A stretch of 64,000 nt of DNA from Streptomyces roseofulvus (GTDB taxonomy: Bacteria > Actinomycetota > Actinomycetes > Streptomycetales > Streptomycetaceae). The first letter of the stretch is position 1; the number at the start of each line of letters is the position of its first letter. A model generated the notes under the pieces. The model was not told the DNA's origin, did not search any database, and saw only the letters and a program-made list of their open reading frames with translations. The position numbers and the translations under genes were made by a program. The stretch spans positions 4,278,001 through 4,342,000 of the forward strand of contig NZ_BAAAWE010000001.1 in the NCBI RefSeq assembly GCF_039534915.1, in the 5' to 3' direction. This document shows positions 36,899 to 44,977 of the stretch, piece by piece.

Positions 36899-37485
36899 CC
36901 GGGCGCGACGGCCACGGCGAGCGACAGATCCTCGTCGGATTCGATCCACACGGTCACGGGAAATCCGCGGTAGGAGGCGTGCACAGCGCCGTCGGCCGGG
37001 CGCAGTTCGATCTGCCAGAACAGGAAATCGCCCGGGGACCCGATGCCGGACAGCGCCTTGAAAGCGGCCTCCTTGGCCGCGAACAACTCGCGCGGCGTGT
37101 ATTCCCCGGCCGGCGGCAGCAGTGTCCGTCGCTCGCGCGCGCTCAGGACGAACGCGGTCACGCGTGGGCTGATGACCGCGCTCTCGATGTCGACGCCGAC
37201 CGCCGCCGCGCCGGGGGCGACCACCGCGACCGCCAGGTGGTCGGTGTGGGAGATGGATCCGGCGAACCCGGGCGGGAAGCGCGGCCGTCCGCCGGGGTCA
37301 CGGGGGACGAACAGGTCGGCCGCCCCGGCCGCCGCCAGCGCGGCCGAGGCCGCCCGGCGGCCCGCGGCGAACTGCTGGCGCGGCCCGAACGGCCGGTGCA
37401 CCGGCCGCCATCGGGCCCGTACACCGGCCGCGGTCGCGCCGGCGGGGACCTCCGGCCCGGCCGGAGGTCCGTACGCCTCGGTCAA
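36895..37485 (-). CDS. Sfp/AcpS-like 4'-phosphopantetheinyl transferase
   Basis: The enzyme transfers phosphopantetheine from CoA to carrier proteins. The 196-residue product carries the paired motifs VGVDIES (about residue 100) and FAAKEAAFKALSG (about 145), with the Mg-binding Asp and the KEA lysine. I place the start at TTG 37485, which overlaps the stop of the upstream carrier-protein gene by four bases; there is no ATG or GTG that keeps the family N-terminus. It is the last gene of the train and probably activates one or both of the carrier proteins encoded in it, and perhaps the NRPS at 58449. Confidence 0.85.
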   Translation of the reverse strand: MTEAYGPPAGPEVPAGATAAGVRARWRPVHRPFGPRQQFAAGRRAASAALAAAGAADLFVPRDPGGRPRFPPGFAGSISHTDHLAVAVVAPGAAAVGVDIESAVISPRVTAFVLSARERRTLLPPAGEYTPRELFAAKEAAFKALSGIGSPGDFLFWQIELRPADGAVHASYRGFPVTVWIESDEDLSLAVAVAPG

Positions 37486-37733
37486 CGCAGCGACACGACG
37501 TGGTCGGCCAGCGACTCGATCGAGCGGAGTGCCTCGGGGCGGACGTCCTCGTCCCACTCGAAGCCGAACGCGTCCTCCATCGCCACCAGCAGGCTGACCA
37601 GCGCGGTGGAGGACATGCCCGCCTGTCGGAGGGACACGGAGTCCGACACCTTGTCCACGAAGAGGTCGTTGCCGAACAGGTCGACGAGCAGCTCCCGGAT
37701 GCGCTGCCGGACCTCGACTGTCGACTCAGCCAC
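37482..37733 (-). CDS. Acyl/peptidyl carrier protein 1
   Basis: This free-standing carrier protein of 83 residues is four-helical. The phosphopantetheine site is RQAGMSSTALV with Ser42, so the usual DSL motif is SST. Helix II (LLVAMEDAFGFEWDEDV) is acidic, as expected for partner recognition. It lies between the alpha/beta hydrolase and the phosphopantetheinyl transferase, overlapping both (8 and 4 bases), which implies coupled synthesis. The acyl cargo is unknown. Confidence 0.85.
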   Translation of the reverse strand: MAESTVEVRQRIRELLVDLFGNDLFVDKVSDSVSLRQAGMSSTALVSLLVAMEDAFGFEWDEDVRPEALRSIESLADHVVSLR

Positions 37734-38592
37734 GTGCTTCCACGTCCTTGACCCATTCGAGGATGACCGACTGGAAGGCCGCGGCGTCGTCGAAGAAGGG
37801 CTGGTGCCCGGCCTTCGGGATGATCCGGCAGGTGCCGTTCTGGAACTGGTCGGCCAGCTCCTGCGCGGCCGTCGGGCTGAGCAGCATGTCGTCGTCGCCC
37901 ACGACGACCAGCGTGGGGGCGGCGATCTGCGGCGGCAGGTCGGGGGTGTGCGTGTCCTGCGCGGCGGCCCGGAAGCTCTGGGCCAGCTCCTCCGGGTCGG
38001 AGACCGCCATGAAGGCCTCCCGCAGCCCGAGGAAGCCCGGGGTGCCGAGTGCCTCGTTCATCTCCGTGCTGAACATCTCGGGGTAGAGGTGGTCGAACAC
38101 GGCCGCGAGACCGTTGGTCTCCAGCGTCCGCAGCCAGTTGCGCTGCAGCTGCTTCTGGCGGCGCATGCCCTGGGGGCCGAAGACCGGGCCCGACAGCACG
38201 ATGCCCTTGACGCGGTCCGGGTGCCACAGGGCCATGTCCCGGGCGAAGACGGTGGTGGTGGACGAGCCGATCAGGTAGGTCGACTCGATCTCCAGCGCGT
38301 CGAGCATCGCGATCAGGTCGGCCGCGTGCTCCTCCCAGGTCGGCTCCTTCTCGACGCGGGAGGAGGCCCCGTGGTTGGCGATGTCGTAGACCAGGACGCG
38401 GTGGTGCTGGGCCAGTTCCTCGGTGAACCCGCGCCAGATCGGCGCGGTCGCGACGAGGTTGGGGAGCGGGATGATGGCGGTGCCCTCACCGCGGGACTCG
38501 CAGTAGAGCTCCACGCCCTCCCGGGTGCGAATGCGCTGCGCGTCGTCGCGGTAGGACAGATCCAGCCGGGACATGTTCTCGACGATTGACAT
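37726..38592 (-). CDS. Alpha/beta hydrolase of the biosynthetic locus
   Basis: The 288-residue protein has the alpha/beta-hydrolase fold. The nucleophile elbow is LIGSSTTTVF (Gly-Ser-Ser-Thr-Thr, Ser nucleophile near residue 110), the acid lies in VVGDDDMLLS and the histidine in KAGHQPFF. The cap region around residues 140-200 is helical. It may release or transfer an acyl group from the adjacent carrier protein, or be a thioesterase-like editor; this is inferred from position. MSIVENM at ATG 38592 is used as start; ATG 38574 is an alternative. Confidence 0.8.
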   Translation of the reverse strand: MSIVENMSRLDLSYRDDAQRIRTREGVELYCESRGEGTAIIPLPNLVATAPIWRGFTEELAQHHRVLVYDIANHGASSRVEKEPTWEEHAADLIAMLDALEIESTYLIGSSTTTVFARDMALWHPDRVKGIVLSGPVFGPQGMRRQKQLQRNWLRTLETNGLAAVFDHLYPEMFSTEMNEALGTPGFLGLREAFMAVSDPEELAQSFRAAAQDTHTPDLPPQIAAPTLVVVGDDDMLLSPTAAQELADQFQNGTCRIIPKAGHQPFFDDAAAFQSVILEWVKDVEARG

Positions 38593-38599
38593 GGAATCT

Positions 38600-39583
38600 C
38601 TATCCTGTTCCTGATTCGAAGATTTCGACGCTTTGCAGGATGCGAGCGAAGTCGGCGACGATGTCGGCCGCCGGCCGTCCGCCGGAAATGGTGTCGCAGG
38701 AAAGCCCGCAGTACATCGCCATTTCCTCGATCCGGCCGCTGGTCGCCTCCGTCGGCGCCGCGGCGCTGAACCGCGGTATCAGATACCGCTGTCCCTCGAC
38801 CTCGGTCCGGCCGATGAATTTCCTGGCCTGTTTCGGGTCGCGGGTGGCGGACGTCTCCAGCACGCGGTGACGCCTGCCGGGCCACCCGATCTCGTAGACG
38901 TCGGAGATGACCGTGTCCGTCCCGTCGGCGGTGACCACCGCTCCCTTGAAGTAGGAGTGGGCCCGTGACTCGTCCGCGACGACGAAGGCGGTGCCGAGCA
39001 GGACGCCGTCGGCGCCGGCGGACAGGGCCCGGGCGGCCTGGTCCGGTGATCCGATGCCGCCGGCGGCGACGATGCACGCCTCCGGCAGCTCCTCGCGCAG
39101 CGCGGTGACCAGGGCGTCCCTGCCCCCCTCGCCCAGGAGGTGGCCGCCCGCCTCGGTACCCTGCGCCACCACCACGGAGCCGTGTCCGGCGGCCCGCACG
39201 CCGTCCTCCACGGTTCCGACCTGGACGACGAGCTTCCGTCCCGCGGCGTTGACCCGGTCGAACACGGCGTCGTCCGGCATGCCGAAGAAGGACAGGTACA
39301 CCCGCCCGGGCGTCTCGTCGAGCACCTGCGCGACCTGGCGGTCCAGCTCCTCCGGCCCGACCACCTCCGGAATGAGGTTCACGCCGACGGGCCGGTCGGT
39401 TCCCTCGGTCAGCCGGGCGAGCGCGGCCGACATCCCTTCGCCGACGAGCTTGTAGCCGCCCAGGCAGCCCGCCGCGCCGGCGTCGGACACCGCGCACGCC
39501 AGTTCCGTTCCCGCGACGCCCCCCATGCCCGACTGGAGGAGGCTCACTTCGATGCCGAGCGCCGCGGCCAGCGTCTTCCGCAT
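38600..39583 (-). CDS. Nitronate monooxygenase-like FMN protein
   Basis: This FMN-dependent TIM-barrel protein of 327 residues is of the 2-nitropropane dioxygenase/nitronate monooxygenase family, which oxidises nitronates to carbonyl compounds and nitrite. The substrate-site histidine lies in VVAQGTEAGGH (about residue 146), and the FMN phosphate loops are AAGGIGSPDQAARAL and GADGVLLGTAFV. FabK-type enoyl reductases share the fold, but AQGTEAGGH favours the NMO class. Its ATG overlaps the upstream stop by one base (TGATG). Lying next to an N-oxygenase-like protein, it may act on a nitro or nitronate intermediate (inference). Confidence 0.8.
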   Translation of the reverse strand: MRKTLAAALGIEVSLLQSGMGGVAGTELACAVSDAGAAGCLGGYKLVGEGMSAALARLTEGTDRPVGVNLIPEVVGPEELDRQVAQVLDETPGRVYLSFFGMPDDAVFDRVNAAGRKLVVQVGTVEDGVRAAGHGSVVVAQGTEAGGHLLGEGGRDALVTALREELPEACIVAAGGIGSPDQAARALSAGADGVLLGTAFVVADESRAHSYFKGAVVTADGTDTVISDVYEIGWPGRRHRVLETSATRDPKQARKFIGRTEVEGQRYLIPRFSAAAPTEATSGRIEEMAMYCGLSCDTISGGRPAADIVADFARILQSVEIFESGTG

Positions 39584-40410
39584 CAGCCCAGACGCTCCAC
39601 CGCGGACACGGCGGCCTCGGTGCTGCCGAACCGCTGCGTCAGGACGTGCACCCAGCGCTCCAGGCCGAAGGCGAGGCAGCTGGTGTGCGCCAGGTCCTCG
39701 CCGGCCCGGATCGAGCACCGCTCGCCGAAGAAGTTCCGGTGGTAGTTCACCGAGCCGATCGCCAGCCCGTCGACGACGAACTCCTCCTTCACCGGGAAGA
39801 GCCGCTGCATCTTGGCCTTGCCGCCGTTCTTGTCGAAGAACGGGTCGGTGGCGACCTCCAGCTTGAAGTCGAGCCCGAGCTCGCCGCACAGCGTCGTCAC
39901 GGCGTCCTTGGCGCGGAGCAGGTGCTGCTTGGCCCCGTCCTCGGGACCGATGAAGACGATCTCCCGCATGGAGAAGCCGAGGAGCCGCTGCAGGCCGTCG
40001 TAGTGGTCCTCGTTGCGGAAGCAGGTTCCGAGCGTGGTCCGCAGCGCTCCCTCCGCGGGCAGCTCGGTGCCGGCCAGATCGAGGTAGATCGCGTAGCAGG
40101 CGGCCGACGGCAGCGCGAGGCCGGTCGGCTCCATCACCTCGGCCGGAACCCGGTCCAGCGGCCGGGGCGCTTCGGCCAGCAGGGCGCCGAGGCGCTTCGG
40201 GTCCATCCGGGTGGCCGCGAGTCCCAGGTGGGGGAAGTTGTCGAAGTAGTCGAAGGTGTCGAGGTCCTTGGTCCCGATCAGGAACGGGAACCGGAACTCC
40301 GGCGCCTCCCAGGTGCGGGCCAGGCGCAGGAACGCCGCGTCGATGGCCCGCAGCAGCCGCAGCTGACCGCCGTCGAGTACCTTCAGGCCGTTCTCGGTCG
40401 TCGTGGTCAT
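39583..40410 (-). CDS. Amino acid:[carrier protein] ligase (SerRS-like catalytic core)
   Basis: The 275-residue protein is a truncated class II aminoacyl-tRNA synthetase core without a tRNA-binding arm. Motif 2 is TLGTCFRNEDHYDGL and motif 3 is HTSCLAFGLERW. Cys130 and Cys245 match the zinc ligands of methanogen-type SerRS and of the bacterial amino acid:carrier-protein ligases that load glycine or alanine onto a phosphopantetheine arm. The adjacent, overlapping gene encodes just such a carrier, which supports this role. The amino acid cannot be read from sequence with confidence; a small one is likely. Confidence 0.85.
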   Translation of the reverse strand: MTTTTENGLKVLDGGQLRLLRAIDAAFLRLARTWEAPEFRFPFLIGTKDLDTFDYFDNFPHLGLAATRMDPKRLGALLAEAPRPLDRVPAEVMEPTGLALPSAACYAIYLDLAGTELPAEGALRTTLGTCFRNEDHYDGLQRLLGFSMREIVFIGPEDGAKQHLLRAKDAVTTLCGELGLDFKLEVATDPFFDKNGGKAKMQRLFPVKEEFVVDGLAIGSVNYHRNFFGERCSIRAGEDLAHTSCLAFGLERWVHVLTQRFGSTEAAVSAVERLG

Positions 40411-40655
40411 TGCGCTGCCTTCTGCTTGAAGAATCGGGCCTCGATCGCGTCGAGGGTGCGGAAGTCGTCCAGATCCAGGTCTTCCGGATCGATCAGCTCG
40501 CCGGTCAGCTCCTCCAGCAGGAAGATGAAGTCGACGAAGGCCAGGGAGTTGATGGCCCGGCTGTCGATCAGATCCATCTGGGGGGTCAGCGGGCCGACCG
40601 CCGGGTTGCGCTCCAGGATGAAGTCGCGGACGTCCTGCATCGGATCGGCGGTCAT
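40407..40655 (-). CDS. Carrier protein 2, partner of the amino acid ligase
   Basis: The small protein of 82 residues has the four-helix carrier pattern with Ser37 in IDSRAINSLAFVDFIF (NSL instead of DSL) and an acidic helix (LLEELTGELIDPEDLDLDD). It overlaps by four bases both the diiron oxygenase gene upstream and the ligase gene downstream, so all three should be made together. I expect it to hold the amino acid activated by the ligase while the diiron enzyme acts on it (inference). Confidence 0.82.
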   Translation of the reverse strand: MTADPMQDVRDFILERNPAVGPLTPQMDLIDSRAINSLAFVDFIFLLEELTGELIDPEDLDLDDFRTLDAIEARFFKQKAAQ

Positions 40656-41530
40656 GCGATCAGCTCCCGGCCGGCGCCCGCCTTGGTCAGGAACTTCCGG
40701 GTGCGCTTCAGGATCTCCTCGTGCGCCTCCAGCCGGGCGGGGTGCTCCAGCGCGCGCCGGCGCAGGGCCAGGGCGTCCGGGATGCCCGCGTCGCGGTAGG
40801 CGGCGGGGTTGTAGAGGGTGCCGATGCTGTACTGGAGGTAGCTCTCCAGGTACGCGGCGACCGCCGGCACCTCCGCCGGGTCGCGCCTGGCCACCTGGCC
40901 CAGCAGATCGGTGAAGATCATCCGGCCGAACGCGACGTGCCGGCTCTCGTCCTGGTGGTGCACGCGGTTGATCTCGCGGGCGATGTGCGGCAGGGCCTCG
41001 TCGGTCGCCATGTGCGCGTTGAAGTAGTCGACGATCTCCTCGAAGATGAGGATGCGCGCGAAGATGATCGCCTCACGGGCCACCGGCGAGAGGTGCGACA
41101 CGGAGTCGGCCTGCAGCGTCGGCTGCGCCGGGTACAGCTTGCCGCCGTACTTCAGGCAGAATCGGGAGAAGAACCACATGTGCTCGTTCTCTTCGCCGAT
41201 GAAGTGGTGCAGGAACTCCGAGACGTCGGCATAGGCCCGCTCGTGGATGCGCATCACCACTTCGCTCATCAGCTCACGGATGCCGTGGACGTTGAGGCTG
41301 AAGAAGTTGATCGCTTCGTACCGGGTCAGATCCAGCTGCTGTTCCCGGGTGAGCTCGTCCCACATCGGCGTTCCCGCCAACGTGGTCAGACTCTCGCTCA
41401 TCCACGGCATGTCGGGCTCGATCTTCTCGGGCCACTCGAAAATCGTGTACGGATTGTAGTAGCTGGATTCGGCCATGTGCTCAAGCCGATCCAGGTCGAG
41501 CGAGATCGGCTCTATTCCTTGCGCGACCAT
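40652..41530 (-). CDS. AurF-like diiron oxygenase (ferritin-like fold)
   Basis: This four-helix-bundle diiron protein of 292 residues resembles AurF, the p-aminobenzoate N-oxygenase, and CmlI. Metal ligands are visible as Glu114/His117 (GEENEHMWFF), Glu164 or 165 (IFEEIVDYF) and His191-x3-Glu195-x2-His198 (HHQDESRHV), which reproduces the AurF H-x3-E-x2-H spacing. The N-terminal Glu ligand is less certain. Family members oxidise amines stepwise to hydroxylamine, nitroso or nitro. I choose ATG 41530 with GGGGA five to six bases upstream. It is coupled to carrier protein 2, so the substrate may be an aminoacyl thioester. Confidence 0.78.
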   Translation of the reverse strand: MVAQGIEPISLDLDRLEHMAESSYYNPYTIFEWPEKIEPDMPWMSESLTTLAGTPMWDELTREQQLDLTRYEAINFFSLNVHGIRELMSEVVMRIHERAYADVSEFLHHFIGEENEHMWFFSRFCLKYGGKLYPAQPTLQADSVSHLSPVAREAIIFARILIFEEIVDYFNAHMATDEALPHIAREINRVHHQDESRHVAFGRMIFTDLLGQVARRDPAEVPAVAAYLESYLQYSIGTLYNPAAYRDAGIPDALALRRRALEHPARLEAHEEILKRTRKFLTKAGAGRELIA

Positions 41531-41571
41531 AATGTTCCCCATCTCCCCGCAGAGTGACGCGAGCTTCCGTA

Positions 41572-42543
41572 TTAGCGCACTGCCTGGATATCCGTGTGAA
41601 CCCGGATGGGCAGCTGCGAACCGCAGTCGTGATAGCCGAAGGGCGCGTTCCCGGACGCCGTGGACGGAATCACCTTGTTGTAGATGGAGCCGAGGCACAG
41701 CTCCTGGAACTGCTCGGTGTCCGCCGAGAGCCGGGCGGCCAGCTGGGACTTGGCGATGTCGACGGTCTTGACCGCGCCGTCGTCGTCCTCGACCTCGACG
41801 CACGCGTGCGGCAGGTCGAGGGCCCCGCCCAGCACCCCGCAGAACCAGCCCCGCTTCGCCTCGGCCCGGTAGCCGGCCGCGCGAAAGCTCTCGGCCAGGT
41901 GCAGACTCGCCGCGATGCAGCTGGTGGCGCCCATGGCGTGCACCCGATCCGGGTGCGCCTGCATGGGGACGGGAATCATCTGCCAGCGGTAGCCGGCGTC
42001 CAGGTATTCGCCGGTCAGCCGCCGCAGCACGGGTGAGACCACCGGGGTCCGGGCGCCGGTCGTCGTCACCGTCGCCGTGAACCCCGCCGACCCCCGGCTC
42101 ACCGAGGGCCGCGTGACGCCGGCGACGCTCCCGCCGAAGCGGAGGACGTCCGGCTCCTCCAGGCGCCAGGGAGCCTCCTCCGGGCAGTCGACGCATTCCA
42201 GCGAGACCCGGAAGTCCCACTCCTTGGCGCGCAGGAGGTCGTCCACCGGCCGCCGGGCGAAACGGAACAGCAGGCGGAAAGTCAGCTCCGGCTGCGTCTT
42301 ACCGCTGTCCGAGTACATGCCGAGGTTGTACAGATCGTTGGCGTCGAAACAGCGCACCCCGGATCGCCGCTCGAACGGAAGCCCCGCGTCGATGAGCCTG
42401 TCGATCTCTTCCGGCTCGCAGCGCAGCATTTCCTGGGCCACGGATTCCGGCTGGTCCCTGACGGAGAACTCGGCGGGTATGAACTCGATGGAGTTCGCCA
42501 CCTTCTCCCAGGCGACACCTTCGGTTGCAGTAGGACGCGACAC
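41572..42543 (-). CDS. Transglutaminase-fold protein, possible amide-forming acyltransferase
   Basis: The C-terminal half of this 323-residue protein shows a papain/transglutaminase-like Cys-His-Asp triad: Cys209 (GATSCIAASLHLAESF), His246 (LPHACVEV) and Asp262 (VKTVDIA). The N-terminal 180 residues are unique and beta-rich. In andrimid biosynthesis (AdmF) a protein of this fold joins an acyl carrier thioester to an amine, so an acyl-transfer role is plausible here. I place the start at GTG 42543, which has GGGGGG seven bases upstream; an ATG at 42594 lacks a ribosome binding site. It is 41 bases upstream of the diiron gene. Confidence 0.6.
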   Translation of the reverse strand: MSRPTATEGVAWEKVANSIEFIPAEFSVRDQPESVAQEMLRCEPEEIDRLIDAGLPFERRSGVRCFDANDLYNLGMYSDSGKTQPELTFRLLFRFARRPVDDLLRAKEWDFRVSLECVDCPEEAPWRLEEPDVLRFGGSVAGVTRPSVSRGSAGFTATVTTTGARTPVVSPVLRRLTGEYLDAGYRWQMIPVPMQAHPDRVHAMGATSCIAASLHLAESFRAAGYRAEAKRGWFCGVLGGALDLPHACVEVEDDDGAVKTVDIAKSQLAARLSADTEQFQELCLGSIYNKVIPSTASGNAPFGYHDCGSQLPIRVHTDIQAVR

Positions 42544-42708
42544 AGTCAATCCCCCCGAACAGAACGACCGCGCCGACGGCTTGGCGTCCGTCATCAAAGA
42601 CGCGAGGTCACGGTGAATCTGCGGACAGCCTGACAGTAACGGCCGGGCGATCCCGTACAACAGATCGGTTCTCCACGGAACCCTATGGATTTCACATGCC
42701 GACTTCTC

Positions 42709-43689
42709 TCACCACTCGACCAGCGCGAATCCCGCCGCCATGCCGCCCCCGAAGCCCGCCATGAGGATCAGATCGCCGGGGGTGAAGGCGCCGGCGCGGG
42801 CGGCCGAGTCCAGGGTGATCGGGAGCGAGGCGGCTCCCGTGTTGCCGTAGTGCGTCAGCGTGCGGTGCATGGTCGCGCGCGGGAGGTCCAGGCCGGCGAA
42901 GACGCTGTCCAGCATGACGCCGTTGGCCTGGTGCGGCACGAAGTGGGCGATGTCGTCGGGCGTGACACCGCAGTCGTGCAGGAACCCCTTGACCAGCCGC
43001 GGCAGATGGTCGCCGACGAAGTCCCGCACGCCTCGCCCGTCCATCGTGAAGTACTGGAGCCCCTCGTCGAGGACCGTCTCGTCCACGGGCATGCGACTGC
43101 CGCCGGCGGGCACCTCGATGAGCCCCGACAGGTCGCCGAACGAGTGCAGCGCGACGTGCCGGACACGGGGTCCCTGACCGCCGGACGCGCCCAGGACCAC
43201 GGCTCCGGCGCCGTCCCCGAAGAGGATCACGGTCCTGCGGTCGGCCCGGTTCAGGATGCGCGAGTACACGTCGGCGCCGATGACCAGCGCGTGGCCGCCG
43301 GTGCGGCCGAGGACGCCCTCGGCCGCGGACAGCGCGAACACCGTGCCGGAGCAGACCGCGTTGACGTCGAACGCGGCCGCGCCGGTCGCTCCGAGCCGCT
43401 GCTGGACGTAGGCGGCGGTGGGCGGCTGCGGCCGGTCGGGCGTGGACGTGGCGACCACGATCACGGACAGGTCCTCGGCGGTGAGGCCGGCCGACCGCAG
43501 CGCGGCACGTCCCGCGGCGGCGGCCAGGTCCGAGGTGGCCTCGTCGCCGGCGGCCCATCGCCGCTCCCGGATGCCGGTCTTGGCGGTGATCCACGCGTCG
43601 TCGACCCCGGCCGCCGCGGCGACCTCGTCATTGGACACGACGCGCTCCGGCACATAGGCACCCGTACCGAGGATTCTGACGTCGGTCAT
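42709..43689 (-). CDS. nphT7: Acetoacetyl-CoA synthase NphT7 (KASIII-like)
   Basis: NphT7 condenses acetyl-CoA with malonyl-CoA to acetoacetyl-CoA, feeding the mevalonate pathway irreversibly. The 326-residue protein matches NphT7 of Streptomyces sp. CL190 along its length as I recall it. The triad is Cys113 (NAVCSGTVF), His253 (VPHQANGVML) and Asn283 (YGNTGAAS). It follows HMG-CoA synthase after 110 bases, the same order as in CL190. General FabH is the alternative, but context and the PDRPQPPTAAYVQ segment favour NphT7. Confidence 0.92.
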   Translation of the reverse strand: MTDVRILGTGAYVPERVVSNDEVAAAAGVDDAWITAKTGIRERRWAAGDEATSDLAAAAGRAALRSAGLTAEDLSVIVVATSTPDRPQPPTAAYVQQRLGATGAAAFDVNAVCSGTVFALSAAEGVLGRTGGHALVIGADVYSRILNRADRRTVILFGDGAGAVVLGASGGQGPRVRHVALHSFGDLSGLIEVPAGGSRMPVDETVLDEGLQYFTMDGRGVRDFVGDHLPRLVKGFLHDCGVTPDDIAHFVPHQANGVMLDSVFAGLDLPRATMHRTLTHYGNTGAASLPITLDSAARAGAFTPGDLILMAGFGGGMAAGFALVEW

Positions 43690-43799
43690 ACGGCTGCCCT
43701 CCCCTCAAGTGGTGTGGACAACGATGTCTGAAGAACTGGGTACGGCCGGGGCGGGGGCGGCCGCGGAGGCCGCCCCCGCACCCACGGGACCGGAGGTGT

Positions 43800-44975
43800 C
43801 TAGCGCGTCTGGTAGATGCGCTTGTGACCGCTGAGGCCGGCCAGGCGGAAGGGCCCGGTGGTCTGCCGCGGGGTGAGGTGCTCGCCGCCGTCGGACGGGA
43901 AGGACCGCTCGTGCAGCTCCCGGTAGCGGGCGTGGTCGACCGGCTCGCGCCGGGCTATCGCCGCCAGGTTCGCCTCGGTCCGCAGGTGCTCCCGGTAGCC
44001 CGGGGCGACGGTGCCGGCGAAGAACTCGGCCACGCTGCCGGAGCCGTAGCTGAGGAAGCCGATGGGCTGGTCGGTCAGGTCGTCCGCCTGGTCGAGCAGC
44101 GCGGCGAGGGCGAGGTACACCGAGGCGGTGTAGCTGTTGCCGATGGTGGCGTTGTAGGCCACGGTCTGCCCGATGGCCTTCTCGATGGCCGCCTTGTCGG
44201 TCTCGTGGCCCGTGTGGTGGAGCAGGTGGTGGTGGGCCTTGTAGGCCATCTTCGTGAACGGCTGGTGGTAGCAGAACGCGGCGAACTCCTCGAGCGCGCG
44301 TCCGCCCTGCTCGCCGTAGTCCTTCCAGCTGCTCGCGACGGCCTGCAGGTACGCCTGGACGGACTCCTGCCCGTCGACCAGCGCGGTGGTGAGGTAGTTC
44401 GGCCGCCAGAAGTCCATGACGTCGGCCGTGAACAGTCCCGAGGGGTTCTCGATGCGGACCAGGGCGGGGTCGGCGGCGACCAGCATGGCCACCGCGGCGG
44501 CGCCCTGGGTCGCCTCGCCGGGGCTGTCCAGCTCGTACCGGGACACGTCGCTCGCGATCACGAGGACCTGCTGGTCCGGGTCGCGTCGCACGAGCCCGAT
44601 GGCGAACTGCAGGGCGGCCGTGGCCCCGTAGCACGCCTGCTTCAGTTCGACGACGCGGCAGGCCGACGACAGGCCGAGCAGGGAGTGCACGTACACGCCC
44701 GCCGACTTCGCCTGGTCGATCGAGGACTCCGTCGCGAAGACCACCGTGCGGATCCGGTCGGAACCGTGCCGGGCGATGATCGGGGCCGCGGCGGTGGCGC
44801 CGAGCGTCACGATGTCCTCGTCCGCGGCGGGCACGCTCATCGACCGCTGGCCGATGCCGATGTGGTACTTGCCGATCTCGGTGCCGTTGTACGCGGCGAG
44901 TGCCTCGTGCGACAGGACGTACTCGGTCGTCGCGAACGACAGATCGTGGATTCCGAAGGAGGAGTTGCTGGACAT
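43800..44975 (-). CDS. mvaS: Hydroxymethylglutaryl-CoA synthase
   Basis: This enzyme condenses acetoacetyl-CoA and acetyl-CoA to HMG-CoA. The 391-residue protein has the bacterial HMGS pattern: nucleophile Cys115 in ELKQACYGATAAL, a glutamate in ATESSIDQAKS (near residue 83) and histidine in CYHQPFTKMAYKAHHHL (near 250). It begins MSSNSSFGIHDLSFATTEY at ATG 44975, two bases after the HMG-CoA reductase stop. It is part of the mevalonate segment and supplies the reductase. Confidence 0.95.
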   Translation of the reverse strand: MSSNSSFGIHDLSFATTEYVLSHEALAAYNGTEIGKYHIGIGQRSMSVPAADEDIVTLGATAAAPIIARHGSDRIRTVVFATESSIDQAKSAGVYVHSLLGLSSACRVVELKQACYGATAALQFAIGLVRRDPDQQVLVIASDVSRYELDSPGEATQGAAAVAMLVAADPALVRIENPSGLFTADVMDFWRPNYLTTALVDGQESVQAYLQAVASSWKDYGEQGGRALEEFAAFCYHQPFTKMAYKAHHHLLHHTGHETDKAAIEKAIGQTVAYNATIGNSYTASVYLALAALLDQADDLTDQPIGFLSYGSGSVAEFFAGTVAPGYREHLRTEANLAAIARREPVDHARYRELHERSFPSDGGEHLTPRQTTGPFRLAGLSGHKRIYQTR

Positions 44976-44977
44976 GT

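Noticed and set aside
36895..38592. Phosphopantetheinyl transferase and carrier as a housekeeping fatty acid unit
   Set aside because: The coupling to the hydrolase and NMO genes and the atypical SST motif place them in the secondary pathway.
38600..39583. FabK-type enoyl-ACP reductase
   Set aside because: The AQGTEAGGH segment fits the nitronate monooxygenase class better; not excluded because of the neighbouring carrier proteins.
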